A DNA stretch of 64,000 bases from Marinobacterium jannaschii DSM 6295 (GCF_000620085.1 NZ_JHVJ01000007.1:62001-126000); one strand, 5' to 3'; positions 43,700 through 55,781 are shown, numbered from the stretch's first letter. Notes: generated by a model not told the origin, from the letters alone. Numbers and translations: made by a program.

Positions 43700-43906
43700 T
43701 CAGTTAAGTCTGAAGCCCACTTTCATCACCACCTGGAAGTGGGCAACCTCTCCCTGACTGATGTGTCCCCTGATCTCATCGACTTCGAACCATTCCAGAT
43801 GATCAATGGATTCCGAGGCCTTTGAGACTGCCTGACGAATCGCATCATCGATGCTCTCCGCAGACGAGCCCACCACATCTATCTTTTTATATACATGATC
43901 ACTCAT
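43700..43906 (-). CDS. dodecin
   Basis: 68-residue flavin-binding protein that forms dodecamers to store or buffer flavins. MSDHVYKKIDVVGSSAESI, DDAIRQAVSKAS, the flavin-stacking W37 in LEWFEV and the end HFQVVMKVGF are typical. Start at ATG 43906 with GGAG 7 nt upstream. Confidence 0.9.
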   Translation of the reverse strand: MSDHVYKKIDVVGSSAESIDDAIRQAVSKASESIDHLEWFEVDEIRGHISQGEVAHFQVVMKVGFRLN

Positions 43907-44011
43907 GGTTATTCTCCGCTGCTGCAGGTTACAGGAACTACAGTAGTGAATAACTATGGTTGGCAATCAACAGTTCGACAAGTCGGGCCGAACTGTCCGG
44001 GCGGCGGGGAC

Positions 44012-44040
44012 AAAAAAGCCCGACCGGTAAGGGTCGGGCT
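44012..44040 (-). terminator. terminator of the amino-acid ABC operon
   Basis: AGCCCGACC and GGTCGGGCT form a 9-bp stem with a 6-nt loop; six A precede it on the plus strand (T-run on minus). 22 bp after the ATPase stop. Confidence 0.85.
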
Positions 44041-44062
44041 TTATCCGAATATGCGCGGGCTG

Positions 44063-44797
44063 CTAACGCAGTACCTTACGCAAGAAGGCACGGGTTCTGT
44101 CATCGTCAGGCTGGCTGAAGATCTTCTGCGGCGGCCCCTGTTCGACAATACGCCCGCCCTCCATAAAGATCACCCGGTCGGCAATATCCCGTGCGAAGTC
44201 CATCTCATGAGTAACAATCACCATGGTCTGCTTACGGTGCGCCAGCTTTTTCATCAGCTGCAGTACCTCCTCTACCCATTCCGGGTCGAGCGCAGAGGTT
44301 GGCTCGTCGAACAGCATGACCTGGGAGTGTGATGCCATCGCACGGCCAATGCCCACCCGCTGCTGCTGCCCCCCGGAAAGCGACGCCGGATAACTGTCAG
44401 CCTTATCGGCCAGACCGATATCACTGAGAATCTGGGCCGCTTCCTGCAGTGCTTGCGGCTTCGGCTTTTTCCAGACAGTAATCAGCCCCTCAGCAATATT
44501 CTGCAGCGCCGTCTTATTGGCAAACAGGGCATAGTTCTGGAAAACAAAGCTGGTATTACGGCGTAACTTAAGAACTGACTTTCGGCTGGCATGGGCGGCA
44601 TCAACCTGAGTATCGCCGATTGAGATAATCCCGGCATCGGGCTGCTCCAGATAGTTGATGCAGCGCAACAGCGTCGACTTCCCGGTACCGGAGGGGCCGA
44701 TCACTACAATGATTTCCCCTTCGGCTATGTCCAGGTTAATCCCATCCAGCACTTTCTGGCCGTTATAGGCTTTAGTCAGGTTTTGGATGCGGATCAT
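44063..44797 (-). CDS. polar amino-acid ABC transporter ATPase
   Basis: 244 residues; Walker [12 protein letters not shown], signature [16 protein letters not shown], Walker [15 protein letters not shown], switch His in THEMDFA. Drives the permease encoded just upstream (4-bp overlap). Confidence 0.94.
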   Translation of the reverse strand: MIRIQNLTKAYNGQKVLDGINLDIAEGEIIVVIGPSGTGKSTLLRCINYLEQPDAGIISIGDTQVDAAHASRKSVLKLRRNTSFVFQNYALFANKTALQNIAEGLITVWKKPKPQALQEAAQILSDIGLADKADSYPASLSGGQQQRVGIGRAMASHSQVMLFDEPTSALDPEWVEEVLQLMKKLAHRKQTMVIVTHEMDFARDIADRVIFMEGGRIVEQGPPQKIFSQPDDDRTRAFLRKVLR

Positions 44798-45465
44798 CGC
44801 TGATAGGCCCTGTTCAGTCTTTTTTCCATCATCATCTGCAACCGGGTAAACAGCACCACCACTACCCAGTAGATTAATGCCACTGCGAGGAAGCTTTCAA
44901 AGAAACGAAAGCTGGAAGACGCTTCCATCTGTGCCCGCGCCATCAGCTCCGCAACTCCCAGTGTAAACGCCAGGGACGTGGACTTGATCATATCAACAAA
45001 CTGATTCATCAATGATGGCAGGGCAATCCGTGCGGCCTGCGGCAACACGATACGGCGCATCGCCATCAACGGTGACTGACCGATTGATAATGCCGCTTCC
45101 ATCTGACTCTTATCGATTCCCAGAATAGCCGCGCGTATCGATTCCGCCATATAGGCCGAGAAATGGAGCGACAGGCCAATCACCGCGGCAGTAAAGGCAT
45201 CAATCCCGACCATCAGCGGAAAGATCTGCGGCAGACCGTAATAGAGCAAAAACAGCTGCACCAGCAGCGGGGTACCGCGAAAAAAGGAGATATAGAGCTG
45301 TACCAGCCAGTCCAGCACCGGCACACGGAAGACTCGCACCACCGCCATAAAGACAGCCAGAGCCAGTGCAAACACCAGCCCCAGCAGCGCCATCTTCAGT
45401 GTGATGCCGAGATATCCCAGCAGCAGTGGGATTATCTCGACAAAGTAAGTGACATCGAAGTTCAT
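44794..45465 (-). CDS. polar amino-acid ABC transporter permease
   Basis: 223-residue inner-membrane subunit of the HisM/TcyL type with about five helices and the EAA loop ([20 protein letters not shown] ... [19 protein letters not shown]). Overlaps the ATPase gene by 4 bp and follows the binding-protein gene by 18 bp. Confidence 0.93.
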   Translation of the reverse strand: MNFDVTYFVEIIPLLLGYLGITLKMALLGLVFALALAVFMAVVRVFRVPVLDWLVQLYISFFRGTPLLVQLFLLYYGLPQIFPLMVGIDAFTAAVIGLSLHFSAYMAESIRAAILGIDKSQMEAALSIGQSPLMAMRRIVLPQAARIALPSLMNQFVDMIKSTSLAFTLGVAELMARAQMEASSSFRFFESFLAVALIYWVVVVLFTRLQMMMEKRLNRAYQR

Positions 45466-45483
45466 GATCGTGCGCAGTGCACC

Positions 45484-46233
45484 TTATTGGGTGATATCAG
45501 CATCAAACCATTTGGTAGAAATCTTCGCCAGGGTGCCATCGGCACGCATTTCGGCCAGTACCCGGTTCAGTTCTGCCTGCAGTTTCTTGCCCTTCTCATT
45601 ATTCAGCAACGGCCAGGCATTACGGATCGTTTCAAATGCTTCACCGGCATGTACAAAGGGCAGGCGATGCTGCTTGATCAGTTCCAGTGAAGAGACCCGG
45701 TCCATCACGAAAGCGTCGATGCGACCCAGCATTAGTTCCTGCTCGATACCGGTGTCATAGGTTTTTATATTGATCTGGTTCTGCTTATCGTAGCTACGCA
45801 GCAGCTGCTCGTAATTAGAACCCAGATTCACCGCAACCGTCTTACCTTTCAGGTCTTCGATCCCTTTGATCGCGCTGCCTTTACGGGTAACGACCTGAGC
45901 GCCATCAACGACATAAGGGTTAGCAAACAGGTATTTCGCCTGACGCGCTTCAGTCATGGTGATCTGGTTAGAGATCGTGTCAATACGGCCGCTCTCCAGC
46001 AGCCCAAACAGGCCGGAGAAGTTGGACGTTACGAACTCGACCTTGTAATCGTTGCGCTGACCGATCTCATTCCACAGATCAACCTCAAAGCCCTGCAGTA
46101 CATCCTTCTTCACAAATGTGAACGGGAAATACTGGCCTGACATACCAACCTTAACCACTTCTGCCGCCAGTGCAGACTGAGTTACCAGTGTCATTGCTAC
46201 GACAGCCGCAGCCTTACGAATATGTTTGATCAT
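45484..46233 (-). CDS. amino-acid ABC substrate-binding protein (cystine-like)
   Basis: 249-residue SBP_bac_3 periplasmic receptor with a signal peptide ending ALA. Ligand-binding segments GFEVDLWNEIG, SGRIDTISNQITMTEAR and GKTVAVNLGSNYEQ resemble cystine/polar amino-acid receptors of the TcyJ group, but specificity is a guess. GGGAG 6 nt before ATG 46233. First gene of the unit. Confidence 0.92.
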   Translation of the reverse strand: MIKHIRKAAAVVAMTLVTQSALAAEVVKVGMSGQYFPFTFVKKDVLQGFEVDLWNEIGQRNDYKVEFVTSNFSGLFGLLESGRIDTISNQITMTEARQAKYLFANPYVVDGAQVVTRKGSAIKGIEDLKGKTVAVNLGSNYEQLLRSYDKQNQINIKTYDTGIEQELMLGRIDAFVMDRVSSLELIKQHRLPFVHAGEAFETIRNAWPLLNNEKGKKLQAELNRVLAEMRADGTLAKISTKWFDADITQ

Positions 46234-46490
46234 CACCGTCTCCCGAGACCACATATATCAATATAGAATATAAAAATAACCAACATAGACTTAATTGGTA
46301 TAATTGGCGCGGATAATACACCTTTAGTCGCAGATTGACAGAGCCTCGCCGCCTCTGAGTAACGGCGAAACTGTGGAAAATGACAGGCGAAATCGAAGAA
46401 TCCGCTGCTAACAAAATAGCAGAGTGGGAAATGAGGTAAGCTGATCAGGTAAAAACAGAAACTTTTTCCGAATTTTACCTGACCCGGCAG

Positions 46491-47195
46491 TCAATCCATC
46501 ACCTGAAACGGCCAGTGCAGGGCCAGCAGACGCTCCCAGGGCTGGTTCTGCAGATAACCTGTCAGGGCACTGATATCCGGTAACATCCAGAACAGTGCGC
46601 CACTGAGTACCAACAACAGCAAACTCGCCGGCCAGCTGTTCAGGCTCAGCAACTTAGTTGCTGAGCCGAAAGAGGTTTTCAGCTCAAACCCTTCCAGGTC
46701 AACCGAATACAGCTCGTCCAGCAACAGGTGAATCAAGAATCCAAATCCGGTAAACAGCCCAATCAGCCATGAGAAACGGGCACTATGGGCAAATACTTCG
46801 TAGCTGAGCCAGACCGCCAGAAAACTGCAGAAGACTCCGGCCAGCAACGAGTGCCAGATGCCCCGGTGCACGGAGAATCGGGCAAACAGCTCCATAACGC
46901 CATAACGTACCGACACAAAGGAGATCGCCAGCGCGCCCCAAAACCAGTAAACCGAGAGTGTGCGGGGTAACAGAAATATCAGCGAGATGGCACAGGCCAC
47001 GGCCAGCACTGTGAAGATATAGCGGATAGAGCGTGACGAGTCGGAATCGATATCTGGCAGGATGCCGGCGCCACTGCCCACCAGCCAGAGCAATGCCCCC
47101 TGACCGGCACTCAAACCGCCACCGGCCACCAGCGCCGTGGCCAGCATGGCACTGCCAATACTTGCCGTCGTGATATGTGTTTTGAAATCAGCCAT
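46491..47195 (-). CDS. DUF457-type membrane-bound hydrolase
   Basis: Inner-membrane protein with about seven hydrophobic segments, matching the YdjM/DUF457 group. MADFKTHITTASIGS, GILPDIDSDSS and HRGIWHSLLAG hold His/Asp residues likely to bind metal; LIHLLLDELYSVDLEG is typical. 234 residues from ATG 47195; the frame opens at 47264 but the family begins at MADFKTH. Confidence 0.8.
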   Translation of the reverse strand: MADFKTHITTASIGSAMLATALVAGGGLSAGQGALLWLVGSGAGILPDIDSDSSRSIRYIFTVLAVACAISLIFLLPRTLSVYWFWGALAISFVSVRYGVMELFARFSVHRGIWHSLLAGVFCSFLAVWLSYEVFAHSARFSWLIGLFTGFGFLIHLLLDELYSVDLEGFELKTSFGSATKLLSLNSWPASLLLLVLSGALFWMLPDISALTGYLQNQPWERLLALHWPFQVMD

Positions 47196-47296
47196 AGAAC
47201 CTGTCCGCAACGGAAATGCGCTCAGTCTATCGGCAGTATCCTGTAAATGCACCCGCGGCCGCACTGCATCGGAATGAATGGATACGGCCCGGGATG

Positions 47297-48484
47297 TTAA
47301 CTGGCGGCAGGCTCGGTCTGCTCTTCAGGTGTCTCGACCGGAGCTGGCACCAGTACCCGAACCCGCTGATCACCGCCCTGCTGATTGTAGGTATAGATCT
47401 GGATACGCAGCAGCATCGCTTCCGATATCTCATAGCCCTTGGCCAGTATCAGTGAGCTGTCGTTCTTAAGCAGATCCTGATCCAGTACCATCCCCACCGC
47501 CAGCTGTCCCAGCGGCAGTAACTTGGTTACCAGGTCATCATTACAACTCAGCGTCGCCAGATGCCGGACTACCTCGGGATGATACTCTTCCTCCTTGCGC
47601 TCCAGCCAGGCAATCGCTTCAGCGTGACAGCAGCCATTGGCCAGCAGGCGGTCGTACTCCAGCACGACCTTAATCATATGCCCACCCAATAGAGCCCGAT
47701 CATCTCCTGTCAGCTTGCCGGCATCACCGCTGAAACTGATATTGTCCTTCTGATACCGTACCATCCGCGCCACCCTGGATAGCCGGGGGACCTTCTCTAT
47801 CAGTAAGGCGCCCTGATGAGGCACGGCCATCATCAGCTGCTTCTCTTCGCTGTTGAGGATCTCTCCGTTGGCAATCTTATTCAGCAGGCTGTCTTCCAGC
47901 GCCACTGCCCCCAATTCGCTCAGCATTGCGGCAATTTCAAACTCCCAGCGCTGGGAAAGCTCCATTGCATCGGCCAGATGGCGGATATAGCGCTTCACCC
48001 GTACGCCATGACTAAACAGGGCCGGATTGATCTGGCTGAGCATCTCCACCAGCAAAGCGATGGTGCCTTTAAGCGTTTTATCGAGCAGTTCCCGCTCCAT
48101 CCGCTGCAGCCGATGGTGTTCCAGCCCCGCCTCCAGCGCATGGGCGATATCGTCCATCGCACTGGGTTTGGTCATAAAGCGGAAGATCTGGCCGCGATTA
48201 ACCGCTTCTATAGCCGATTGCATATCCGCCTGGCCAGTCAACAGAATCCGCACCGTGTTGGGGTATTGCTCGCGCACCCGGCCCAGGAATTCGGCACCGT
48301 TCATACGGGGCATCTTCATATCAGAGACAATCAGGGCAAAAGGGCCGTTTTGCTCTATCTGCTCCAATCCCTCGACACCATCCATGGCAGTAAAGACCTG
48401 ATACTTTTTCCGAAACTGCCGTTTGAAAGAGTGCAGTATGTTCTCGGCATCATCGACCACCAGTATCTTTTCCAGACTATTCAC
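47297..48484 (-). CDS. response regulator with degenerate HD-GYP output
   Basis: 395 residues: receiver domain (phospho-Asp55 in LIVSDMKMPRMNG, Lys in MTKPS) and an HD-GYP-like domain. The catalytic HD pair of cyclic-di-GMP phosphodiesterases reads S189-E190 (AAMLSELGAV) and no GYP motif is present, so enzymatic activity is doubtful. Start is GTG 48484 with GAGGAGG 9 nt upstream; it overlaps the gene before it by 8 bp. It probably works by protein contacts downstream of the kinase in this operon. Confidence 0.8.
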   Translation of the reverse strand: MNSLEKILVVDDAENILHSFKRQFRKKYQVFTAMDGVEGLEQIEQNGPFALIVSDMKMPRMNGAEFLGRVREQYPNTVRILLTGQADMQSAIEAVNRGQIFRFMTKPSAMDDIAHALEAGLEHHRLQRMERELLDKTLKGTIALLVEMLSQINPALFSHGVRVKRYIRHLADAMELSQRWEFEIAAMLSELGAVALEDSLLNKIANGEILNSEEKQLMMAVPHQGALLIEKVPRLSRVARMVRYQKDNISFSGDAGKLTGDDRALLGGHMIKVVLEYDRLLANGCCHAEAIAWLERKEEEYHPEVVRHLATLSCNDDLVTKLLPLGQLAVGMVLDQDLLKNDSSLILAKGYEISEAMLLRIQIYTYNQQGGDQRVRVLVPAPVETPEEQTEPAAS

Positions 48485-49655
48485 TGCACAGGCCCTCCTC
48501 TGCCAGTGTTTGCCACTCCGCCGGGCTGCCGGCTGCGAGCAGTCGTTCTTCATATTCCCCCTGACCATCGGTCAGCAGGTTTGCTGCGTGCAGTATGCGT
48601 TTCAGCCTATACCAGGGCTGCTCCGGGACATTCCTGGATACCCGTCCCAGCAGGCTGAAGATCACACCGTCCGGCAGCCCCCAGATTCCGAGCATGAACG
48701 CCCCCATCACAACATGATCCGCTCCGGCCACCTTACGTTCAGCGATGAGGATATCAAGCTGATCCTGCTCCATGCACTGCAGAATCTGCTCATACATATC
48801 CGGCGCATAGCTGACCAGGGCCAGCTCTCCCAGGTCCTGAAACATCGCTGCCGAACAGAGATAGTCCATCTCCAGCCGGTTAAGTGCTTCGAGTTCTCCC
48901 AGACGACGGGCCACCCCCAGCACCCTCAACCCGCGCAGCCAGATCTGGTCCAGGTCAAATCGCCGGCTGATCTCCGGGTCAACCTGTTCAAACAGCTCGG
49001 TCATCAGTACCAGCGCCTTGATCCGCTCCAGGCCCAGCATCATGACAGCTTCCTGAGGCGAGGATACTTCACGTGGCACGCCGAAAAATGCGGTGTTCAC
49101 AACCTTCAGGGTTTTGGCTGCAATTACCGGGTCCTTAGAGATCAGTCCGGCGATATCATCAATGCTGTATTCCGGCTGCTCCAGCAGATCGCGCAGGGAT
49201 TCATAGACCTTGGGAATACTTGGCAAGCGCCCTACGCTTGCCAGCATTTTCTGTACACCACGCACACGGATTAGGCGGGACAGTAATAATGCCCGCTCCA
49301 GCGTCGCGCTGAGACGCTCTGGCTCACAGGGCTTTGCCAGAAACTGGTGAGCCACATCGATCACATCAGATAAGCGCCGGTCGGAGGACTCCCCGGACAG
49401 GATCACCCGGATACAGTGGGGCTCCTTGATGCGTAACTGGCGCAGGATCTCAATACCGTCACGCCCCGGCATCTTCATATCGACTACGGCAATGTCGATA
49501 GCCTCACGCCGTATCAGCTCCAGGGCTTCACCGTAGTCAGTAAAGAAGTACAGATCCCACTCCTTTTTACGGCGCCAGAGCAGGCGCTCTATTCCCTTGA
49601 CGACATTCTCCTCATCATCCAGAAACAGGATCCGCGGTTTCTTCCTTGTACTCAT
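48477..49655 (-). CDS. response regulator with HDOD output
   Basis: 392 residues: receiver domain with phospho-Asp59 (AVVDMKMPGRDG) and Lys in LAKPCEPE, then an HDOD domain (LPSIPKVYESLRDLL ... ISKDPVIAAKTLKVVNTAFF), a non-catalytic HD relative used in signalling and stress control. Start ATG 49655 with GAGG 9 nt upstream; it overlaps the kinase gene by 41 bp and the following regulator by 8 bp. Confidence 0.85.
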   Translation of the reverse strand: MSTRKKPRILFLDDEENVVKGIERLLWRRKKEWDLYFFTDYGEALELIRREAIDIAVVDMKMPGRDGIEILRQLRIKEPHCIRVILSGESSDRRLSDVIDVAHQFLAKPCEPERLSATLERALLLSRLIRVRGVQKMLASVGRLPSIPKVYESLRDLLEQPEYSIDDIAGLISKDPVIAAKTLKVVNTAFFGVPREVSSPQEAVMMLGLERIKALVLMTELFEQVDPEISRRFDLDQIWLRGLRVLGVARRLGELEALNRLEMDYLCSAAMFQDLGELALVSYAPDMYEQILQCMEQDQLDILIAERKVAGADHVVMGAFMLGIWGLPDGVIFSLLGRVSRNVPEQPWYRLKRILHAANLLTDGQGEYEERLLAAGSPAEWQTLAEEGLCSE

Positions 49656-51759
49656 CTTGGTCGCCCTCAGACAGAGGTAGTCGAATAATAAAACAGCTTC
49701 CACTGCCCGGCTCTGAGCAGAATGTCAGTGTGCCTCCATGCTGCTCCTGAATCACCTTATGACTAATCGAGAGTCCCTGACCGGTGCCCTTGCCCACCGG
49801 CTTAGTGGTAAAAAACTGATCGAAAATAAACGGCTGAACCTCTGCGGGGATTCCGCCTCCGCTATCACTGACGCGTATCTCCAGCCAGCTGCCGTCGGCG
49901 CTGCTGGCAATCCGCAACTCACCTTTAGTCCCCTCCTCGCCTTCGACCACGTCGGCAATAGCGTCACTGGCATTGACGATCAGGTTCAGCATCACTTCGC
50001 TCAGGGGACCGGGATAAGTGCGAATCAATGGCAGTGCCGGGTCCAGGTCGAGCTGCAGCTCTGCAATATGCTTCCAGATATTGCGGGTGATGGTGACAGT
50101 TGTCTGAATCACTCGATTGATATCGGTCTCAACCTTTTCATCACTGCCGGGATGGGAAAAGTCTTTCATTGCCCTGACGATACGACTGACATGATCAACT
50201 CCGTCCAGCGCCTGCAGTACCGCTCTTGGCACCTCGTCCATCAGGTAATCCAGTTCCAATTCGTCAATCAGGCTCTGCAGACGAGTGATTTCCGGCCCAG
50301 GTGGCTGCTTCAGTACCCATTCACTGCAATGGCCTGCAAACTGAGCCACATCAGTAAACGCATCCCGCAGAAAGTGCAGGTTATCCCCGACATACTGGAT
50401 AGGTGTGTTGATCTCATGGGCAATTCCGGCAGCCAGCTGACCAATGGACTTCAGGCGCTCCGCCTGCTGCGCCTCTTTCTCTGCTTCCACTTTGGTGGTG
50501 ATATCATCCAGTAACATCAGGTAACCGCCGAAGTTACCACGCTCATCCAACAGCGGCGTAATAACGATAGAGAACACGCCCACCTGCCCGTCGACATGGG
50601 TGAAAGGCGCTTCAAAGCGCTCAGTCGTTACTTTCTCTGTCAGGCAGGTCAGTACCTGCAGGGAAATATGCTTCCAGCTCCACTCCAGCGGCAGTCCCAT
50701 GATCGAACGTCCCAGCACCTCCTCTGCCTCCAGCCCCAGGTAGTGTTGGGCCGCATGATTCCAGTGACTGACACAATCATAGATATCGACACCGACAATG
50801 GCGGAACTGATCGATTCGATCAGTTGGTTATTCTGCTGATACACCCGGTCAACCCTTTCATGCTCCCGATAGCGGGTGATCAGGCTGCAAAAGGCGGTGG
50901 CTATCTCATCGGCAGCGCAAGAAGTCAGCTCGGCGATATCGAAGTGACGGTCGCAATGGAACATCACCACTCCCAGCAGCCGCTCATTGTCATAAACCGG
51001 AATCAGACAGCAAAGTTCATCGATCGTCTTCGGGGGATGAAACAGCATCCGCTCGCCCTGACTGTCATCATTAACAATCGCCAGATTCAGTCCTGCTTCG
51101 ATCAGGAGTTTCGCCTCCTCATCAACATTGCAGCCGGCGACTAACTTCAGTGTCTGCGAGCCAGGGTAAAGCAGACAGATTGCGCTTTGCGCCGCCGCAT
51201 CAACGTAACCAACCCGGTTAAGTTCTGCCAGCGCGGCGTCGAGCAGGGTATCCAGTATCTGGCCGCTGAACGGAAGCCGGTGCAGCGCCAGCAGCAAGGT
51301 CTGTGTCTGTCGGTAGATATACTTCTGACGCTGCCCCGCGGATGACCGCAGGCACGCAGCCAGTTGTGTTGCGAGATGATCCGGCGGGTCGTTCAGGTTA
51401 AGGCAGCTGAACAGCTGCGGAGATAAGCTGGAAGGCAGGCTTTCACCGAGCGGCAGGAAGCCAAAAACGGGGGGCTCATCTCCCATTAACGTCAGAGCGT
51501 CGGTGCAGGAGAGCGGAAGATCCACCGTATTCACCAGAACCAGATCGTAGTAGTGCCCCTGTAAAAGCGCACTGATCCCCCAGAGCGACTCCTGCCGGGC
51601 CAGCGAAAGGTAATATTCACAGATCTCAGCGGCGCTATTCAGCACCGCCTCCAGACGGGCGAAGTTTTCATCGTCACTGCAACATACCGCCACATAGATT
51701 CCGTGACGCTTTACTGCGTTTCGCCCAGCACTGCGGACTTCCTGATCCACAAGTTCCAT
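49615..51759 (-). CDS. cytosolic sensor histidine kinase (pseudo-receiver, GAF, PAS)
   Basis: 714 residues, no membrane helix. Order: a receiver-like N-terminal ~110 residues in which the Asp site reads DLVLVNTVDLP (no clear phospho-Asp), a GAF-like region, PAS (ISSAIVGVDIYDCVSHWNHA), HisKA box (LAAGIAHEINTPIQYV) and HATPase (NLIVNASDAI, DSGGGIP, GKGTGQGLSIS). First gene of a three-gene coupled operon with two response regulators, so it probably phosphorylates both. Confidence 0.85.
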   Translation of the reverse strand: MELVDQEVRSAGRNAVKRHGIYVAVCCSDDENFARLEAVLNSAAEICEYYLSLARQESLWGISALLQGHYYDLVLVNTVDLPLSCTDALTLMGDEPPVFGFLPLGESLPSSLSPQLFSCLNLNDPPDHLATQLAACLRSSAGQRQKYIYRQTQTLLLALHRLPFSGQILDTLLDAALAELNRVGYVDAAAQSAICLLYPGSQTLKLVAGCNVDEEAKLLIEAGLNLAIVNDDSQGERMLFHPPKTIDELCCLIPVYDNERLLGVVMFHCDRHFDIAELTSCAADEIATAFCSLITRYREHERVDRVYQQNNQLIESISSAIVGVDIYDCVSHWNHAAQHYLGLEAEEVLGRSIMGLPLEWSWKHISLQVLTCLTEKVTTERFEAPFTHVDGQVGVFSIVITPLLDERGNFGGYLMLLDDITTKVEAEKEAQQAERLKSIGQLAAGIAHEINTPIQYVGDNLHFLRDAFTDVAQFAGHCSEWVLKQPPGPEITRLQSLIDELELDYLMDEVPRAVLQALDGVDHVSRIVRAMKDFSHPGSDEKVETDINRVIQTTVTITRNIWKHIAELQLDLDPALPLIRTYPGPLSEVMLNLIVNASDAIADVVEGEEGTKGELRIASSADGSWLEIRVSDSGGGIPAEVQPFIFDQFFTTKPVGKGTGQGLSISHKVIQEQHGGTLTFCSEPGSGSCFIIRLPLSEGDQDEYKEETADPVSG

Positions 51760-52027
51760 TTTTCCCCCTGAACATCCCGGTATTCCCTGGCCGAAGACGG
51801 CGTTTTACAACCCCGTCCTGTCACTGCTTCGCTGAAAGCCCTGCTCCGACAGCCTGTATGGTGAGACTGCAAAAAAGGACTTTCAAAACAAAGCTCAGCG
51901 CAGATAACGCAGTCCGGCCGGTACTCAGCCGAATCTCTTACCTACAGGGATTCAGGTTAGTCCAGATTTTTGCGGCAGCAAGTAGACTGCCGGAATTGAG
52001 GAGTCAGAAATCTGGTTATATATCAGG

Positions 52028-52705
52028 CTATTCAAGGGTGGAGAAGTAAGCGCTTAGCTCGCTCAGACTGGAGAGTGTTGTACTGGGTTGCCACTCCCAG
52101 CAGTCAAACTGAATCGTCGGATCACGCTGAATCCAGACCGCTTCCCAACCGGCCGCGCGGGCACCGATAATATCGAACGGATTGCTGGACACCAGCCAGG
52201 TATCCGCTGCGTCGACCGCGGACTCCCGCAGGAAGTGTTCATAGACGCGGGGATCAGGCTTGAAGCTTTTGACCGCATCGACACTGATAATCCCCTTCAC
52301 GGTACCGTGCAGATCTGCATGAGCAAACAGAGACTCAAGATCATCCGGTTCCCCATTCGAAAAGGCCCAGCAGGCGATATCCTGCTGCTTCAGGGCGCTG
52401 AGAGCCGGCACGGTGTCGTCATAGGCCGGCAGCCGCGTATAGGCTGCCATCAGCGCTTCCTTATCGGCCTCGGACAACTTAATGGCCAGCTCAAGGCAGG
52501 TAAAGTCCAGTGCCTGCCGGGTACAGACAGCAAAGCCGCTGTAGGCGTCCATCAGGCCGCGCCGAAAACTGTATTCCAGCTGTTTCTGCCGCCACAATGC
52601 CGAGAAGGCACCGGCCCTCTGTCCCAATAATCCCTCTAACTCACGCACCACTCCGTGTGGGTTGATCAGGGTTCCGTAGACATCAAAAGCGATGGTTTTA
52701 GACAT
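52028..52705 (-). CDS. HAD hydrolase, haloacid dehalogenase type II
   Basis: 225 residues. Nucleophile Asp in FDVYGTLINP (residue 8), SNGEPDD as motif II, KSFKPDPRVYEHF as motif III Lys and SSNPFDIIGARAAGW as motif IV. It matches L-2-haloacid dehalogenases, though many such proteins act on phosphates or unknown acids. 51760-52027 upstream of the kinase operon start holds no gene. Confidence 0.88.
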   Translation of the reverse strand: MSKTIAFDVYGTLINPHGVVRELEGLLGQRAGAFSALWRQKQLEYSFRRGLMDAYSGFAVCTRQALDFTCLELAIKLSEADKEALMAAYTRLPAYDDTVPALSALKQQDIACWAFSNGEPDDLESLFAHADLHGTVKGIISVDAVKSFKPDPRVYEHFLRESAVDAADTWLVSSNPFDIIGARAAGWEAVWIQRDPTIQFDCWEWQPSTTLSSLSELSAYFSTLE

Positions 52706-52786
52706 GGCAGCCTCCCGCTGGATTTCTGTGGGCAGGCATTATCTATATCACTCTACCTGCCTCTGAACCAGACGCATAAGGTGGTA

Positions 52787-54397
<1,611 letters not shown>

Positions 54398-54912
54398 ACC
54401 TATATCCCAACAGGTTTAAGAGATTCAGCGTAGACAGAGTATATAACTCTTTTAAGCATAACGACTTAGCTTGTAGATACTTGAGCAAATTTGTCATCTA
54501 TTTCATGGCAGACAAACCGCTGTATCGCGCCTGACAGCCGCTTTGTGTGCTGCTGTGACAGCGGCAAGGGTAAAAAAATCCTAAAGCAATGCCAGACCCG
54601 AAAACTGGTTTCGATGCATCGCTCAAGCACACACCGGTTATTTAGTTCGGGCCTGGTACGAAAGCCGATTGTCGGCCGGGGAAGCCTGGGCAGAGGATCT
54701 GCATTATCTTGATGAAGTGGCCCTGCCCGCTGAAGAGACTCTGGTTGGATGGGGATCTGGCATCAGCCGAATCCGGAACAGAGTGAAGGTCGTGTGGATA
54801 GCACCCACATTGCAGTGCTGGCCGGTTGTCTGAAACAGTTCAGCCGATCCACTGTTTTGCCCGGACAAGCAGCGCTTACCGCTGCCTGTTCTGAGCGATC
54901 AATATTCCAGCC
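54398..54912. other. 515-bp region with a decayed coding-like stretch
   Basis: No intact gene. Around 54640-54800 codons read AWYESRLSAGEAWAEDLHYL and, after a frame change near 54748, IWHQPNPEQSEGRVDS; codon use looks protein-like but no family was recognised and no start or ribosome site fits. Possibly a pseudogene. Confidence 0.3.
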
Positions 54913-55488
54913 TCAGACCGCAAGCCGTGGATCGGTGCGGGCAACGTTTTCACTCTGCTGATGCTGTTTGTGAAATGCCGACAGGTTAGGCAGATCCGAA
55001 AAATCATGCAGTTCACGGAAGATCACCCAGTCAAGCATGGTGTAGAGGCAGATCGCCGGATAGTTCCAGTCGGCAAAGCCGCCATCAGCAACCATCCCCT
55101 CCAGCACTTTCAGAGTCTGACCGATGCGCTCATTCTGCAGGCCGCAGACCGGCTGCGCGTCAGCAGCCACTCCTGAGCGCTTTAGCAGCAACAGGGTGAC
55201 AAAAGAGTCACCCGCAGCATCGACCAGTGTCAGGCGGTTCTCATCTTCCCAGCTCAGCACGGGCAGGTTCATTTTCTGCGTCAGGTAACGTGATATTACC
55301 CGTGAATCGTAGATCCGCTGCTCGCCATCCACCAGCACCGGCACTTTCATCGCCGGCGTATACTGGCGTAGCTGATCACGCCCTTCCGGGGTAAAGATAT
55401 TAAGGTCGATAAACTCATAGGCCGATTCCGGCAGCCAGAGTCGCAGACGGCGTACATAGGGTGAGGTGGATGAGCCAATCAGTTTCAT
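54913..55488 (-). CDS. glutathione S-transferase-like protein
   Basis: 191 residues with a thioredoxin-like N-terminal domain (SSTSPYVRRLRLWL; the cis-Pro region is MKVPVLVDG; DSRVISRYL follows) and an all-helical C-terminal domain. GST family; the specific reaction is unknown. AAGGAA lies upstream of ATG 55488. Confidence 0.82.
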   Translation of the reverse strand: MKLIGSSTSPYVRRLRLWLPESAYEFIDLNIFTPEGRDQLRQYTPAMKVPVLVDGEQRIYDSRVISRYLTQKMNLPVLSWEDENRLTLVDAAGDSFVTLLLLKRSGVAADAQPVCGLQNERIGQTLKVLEGMVADGGFADWNYPAICLYTMLDWVIFRELHDFSDLPNLSAFHKQHQQSENVARTDPRLAV

Positions 55489-55781
55489 TGCTGCGTTTCC
55501 TTATGCTGTGTAGTCAAACAGGACTCCGGATTGAGCCAGCAGAAGCAGGCGGCTGTCGAGTTAAAAAGCCTGCAAGTCACAGAAAACTCTGTTGCTAATT
55601 TAGTCTTACCGATGTGATTACTCCCAGTGAACAGAAATAGCTAAAGGCGCTTCAGCTCACCTAACTTCGCATGTTACCGAAGCAGGTACTAACCTTTAGC
55701 GTAAGACAGGAACTTAATACCCTGATGCCAGGGTATGCAAATGCGGACGGGAGGATTGAAATACAACGTAGGAGCCGTGTT

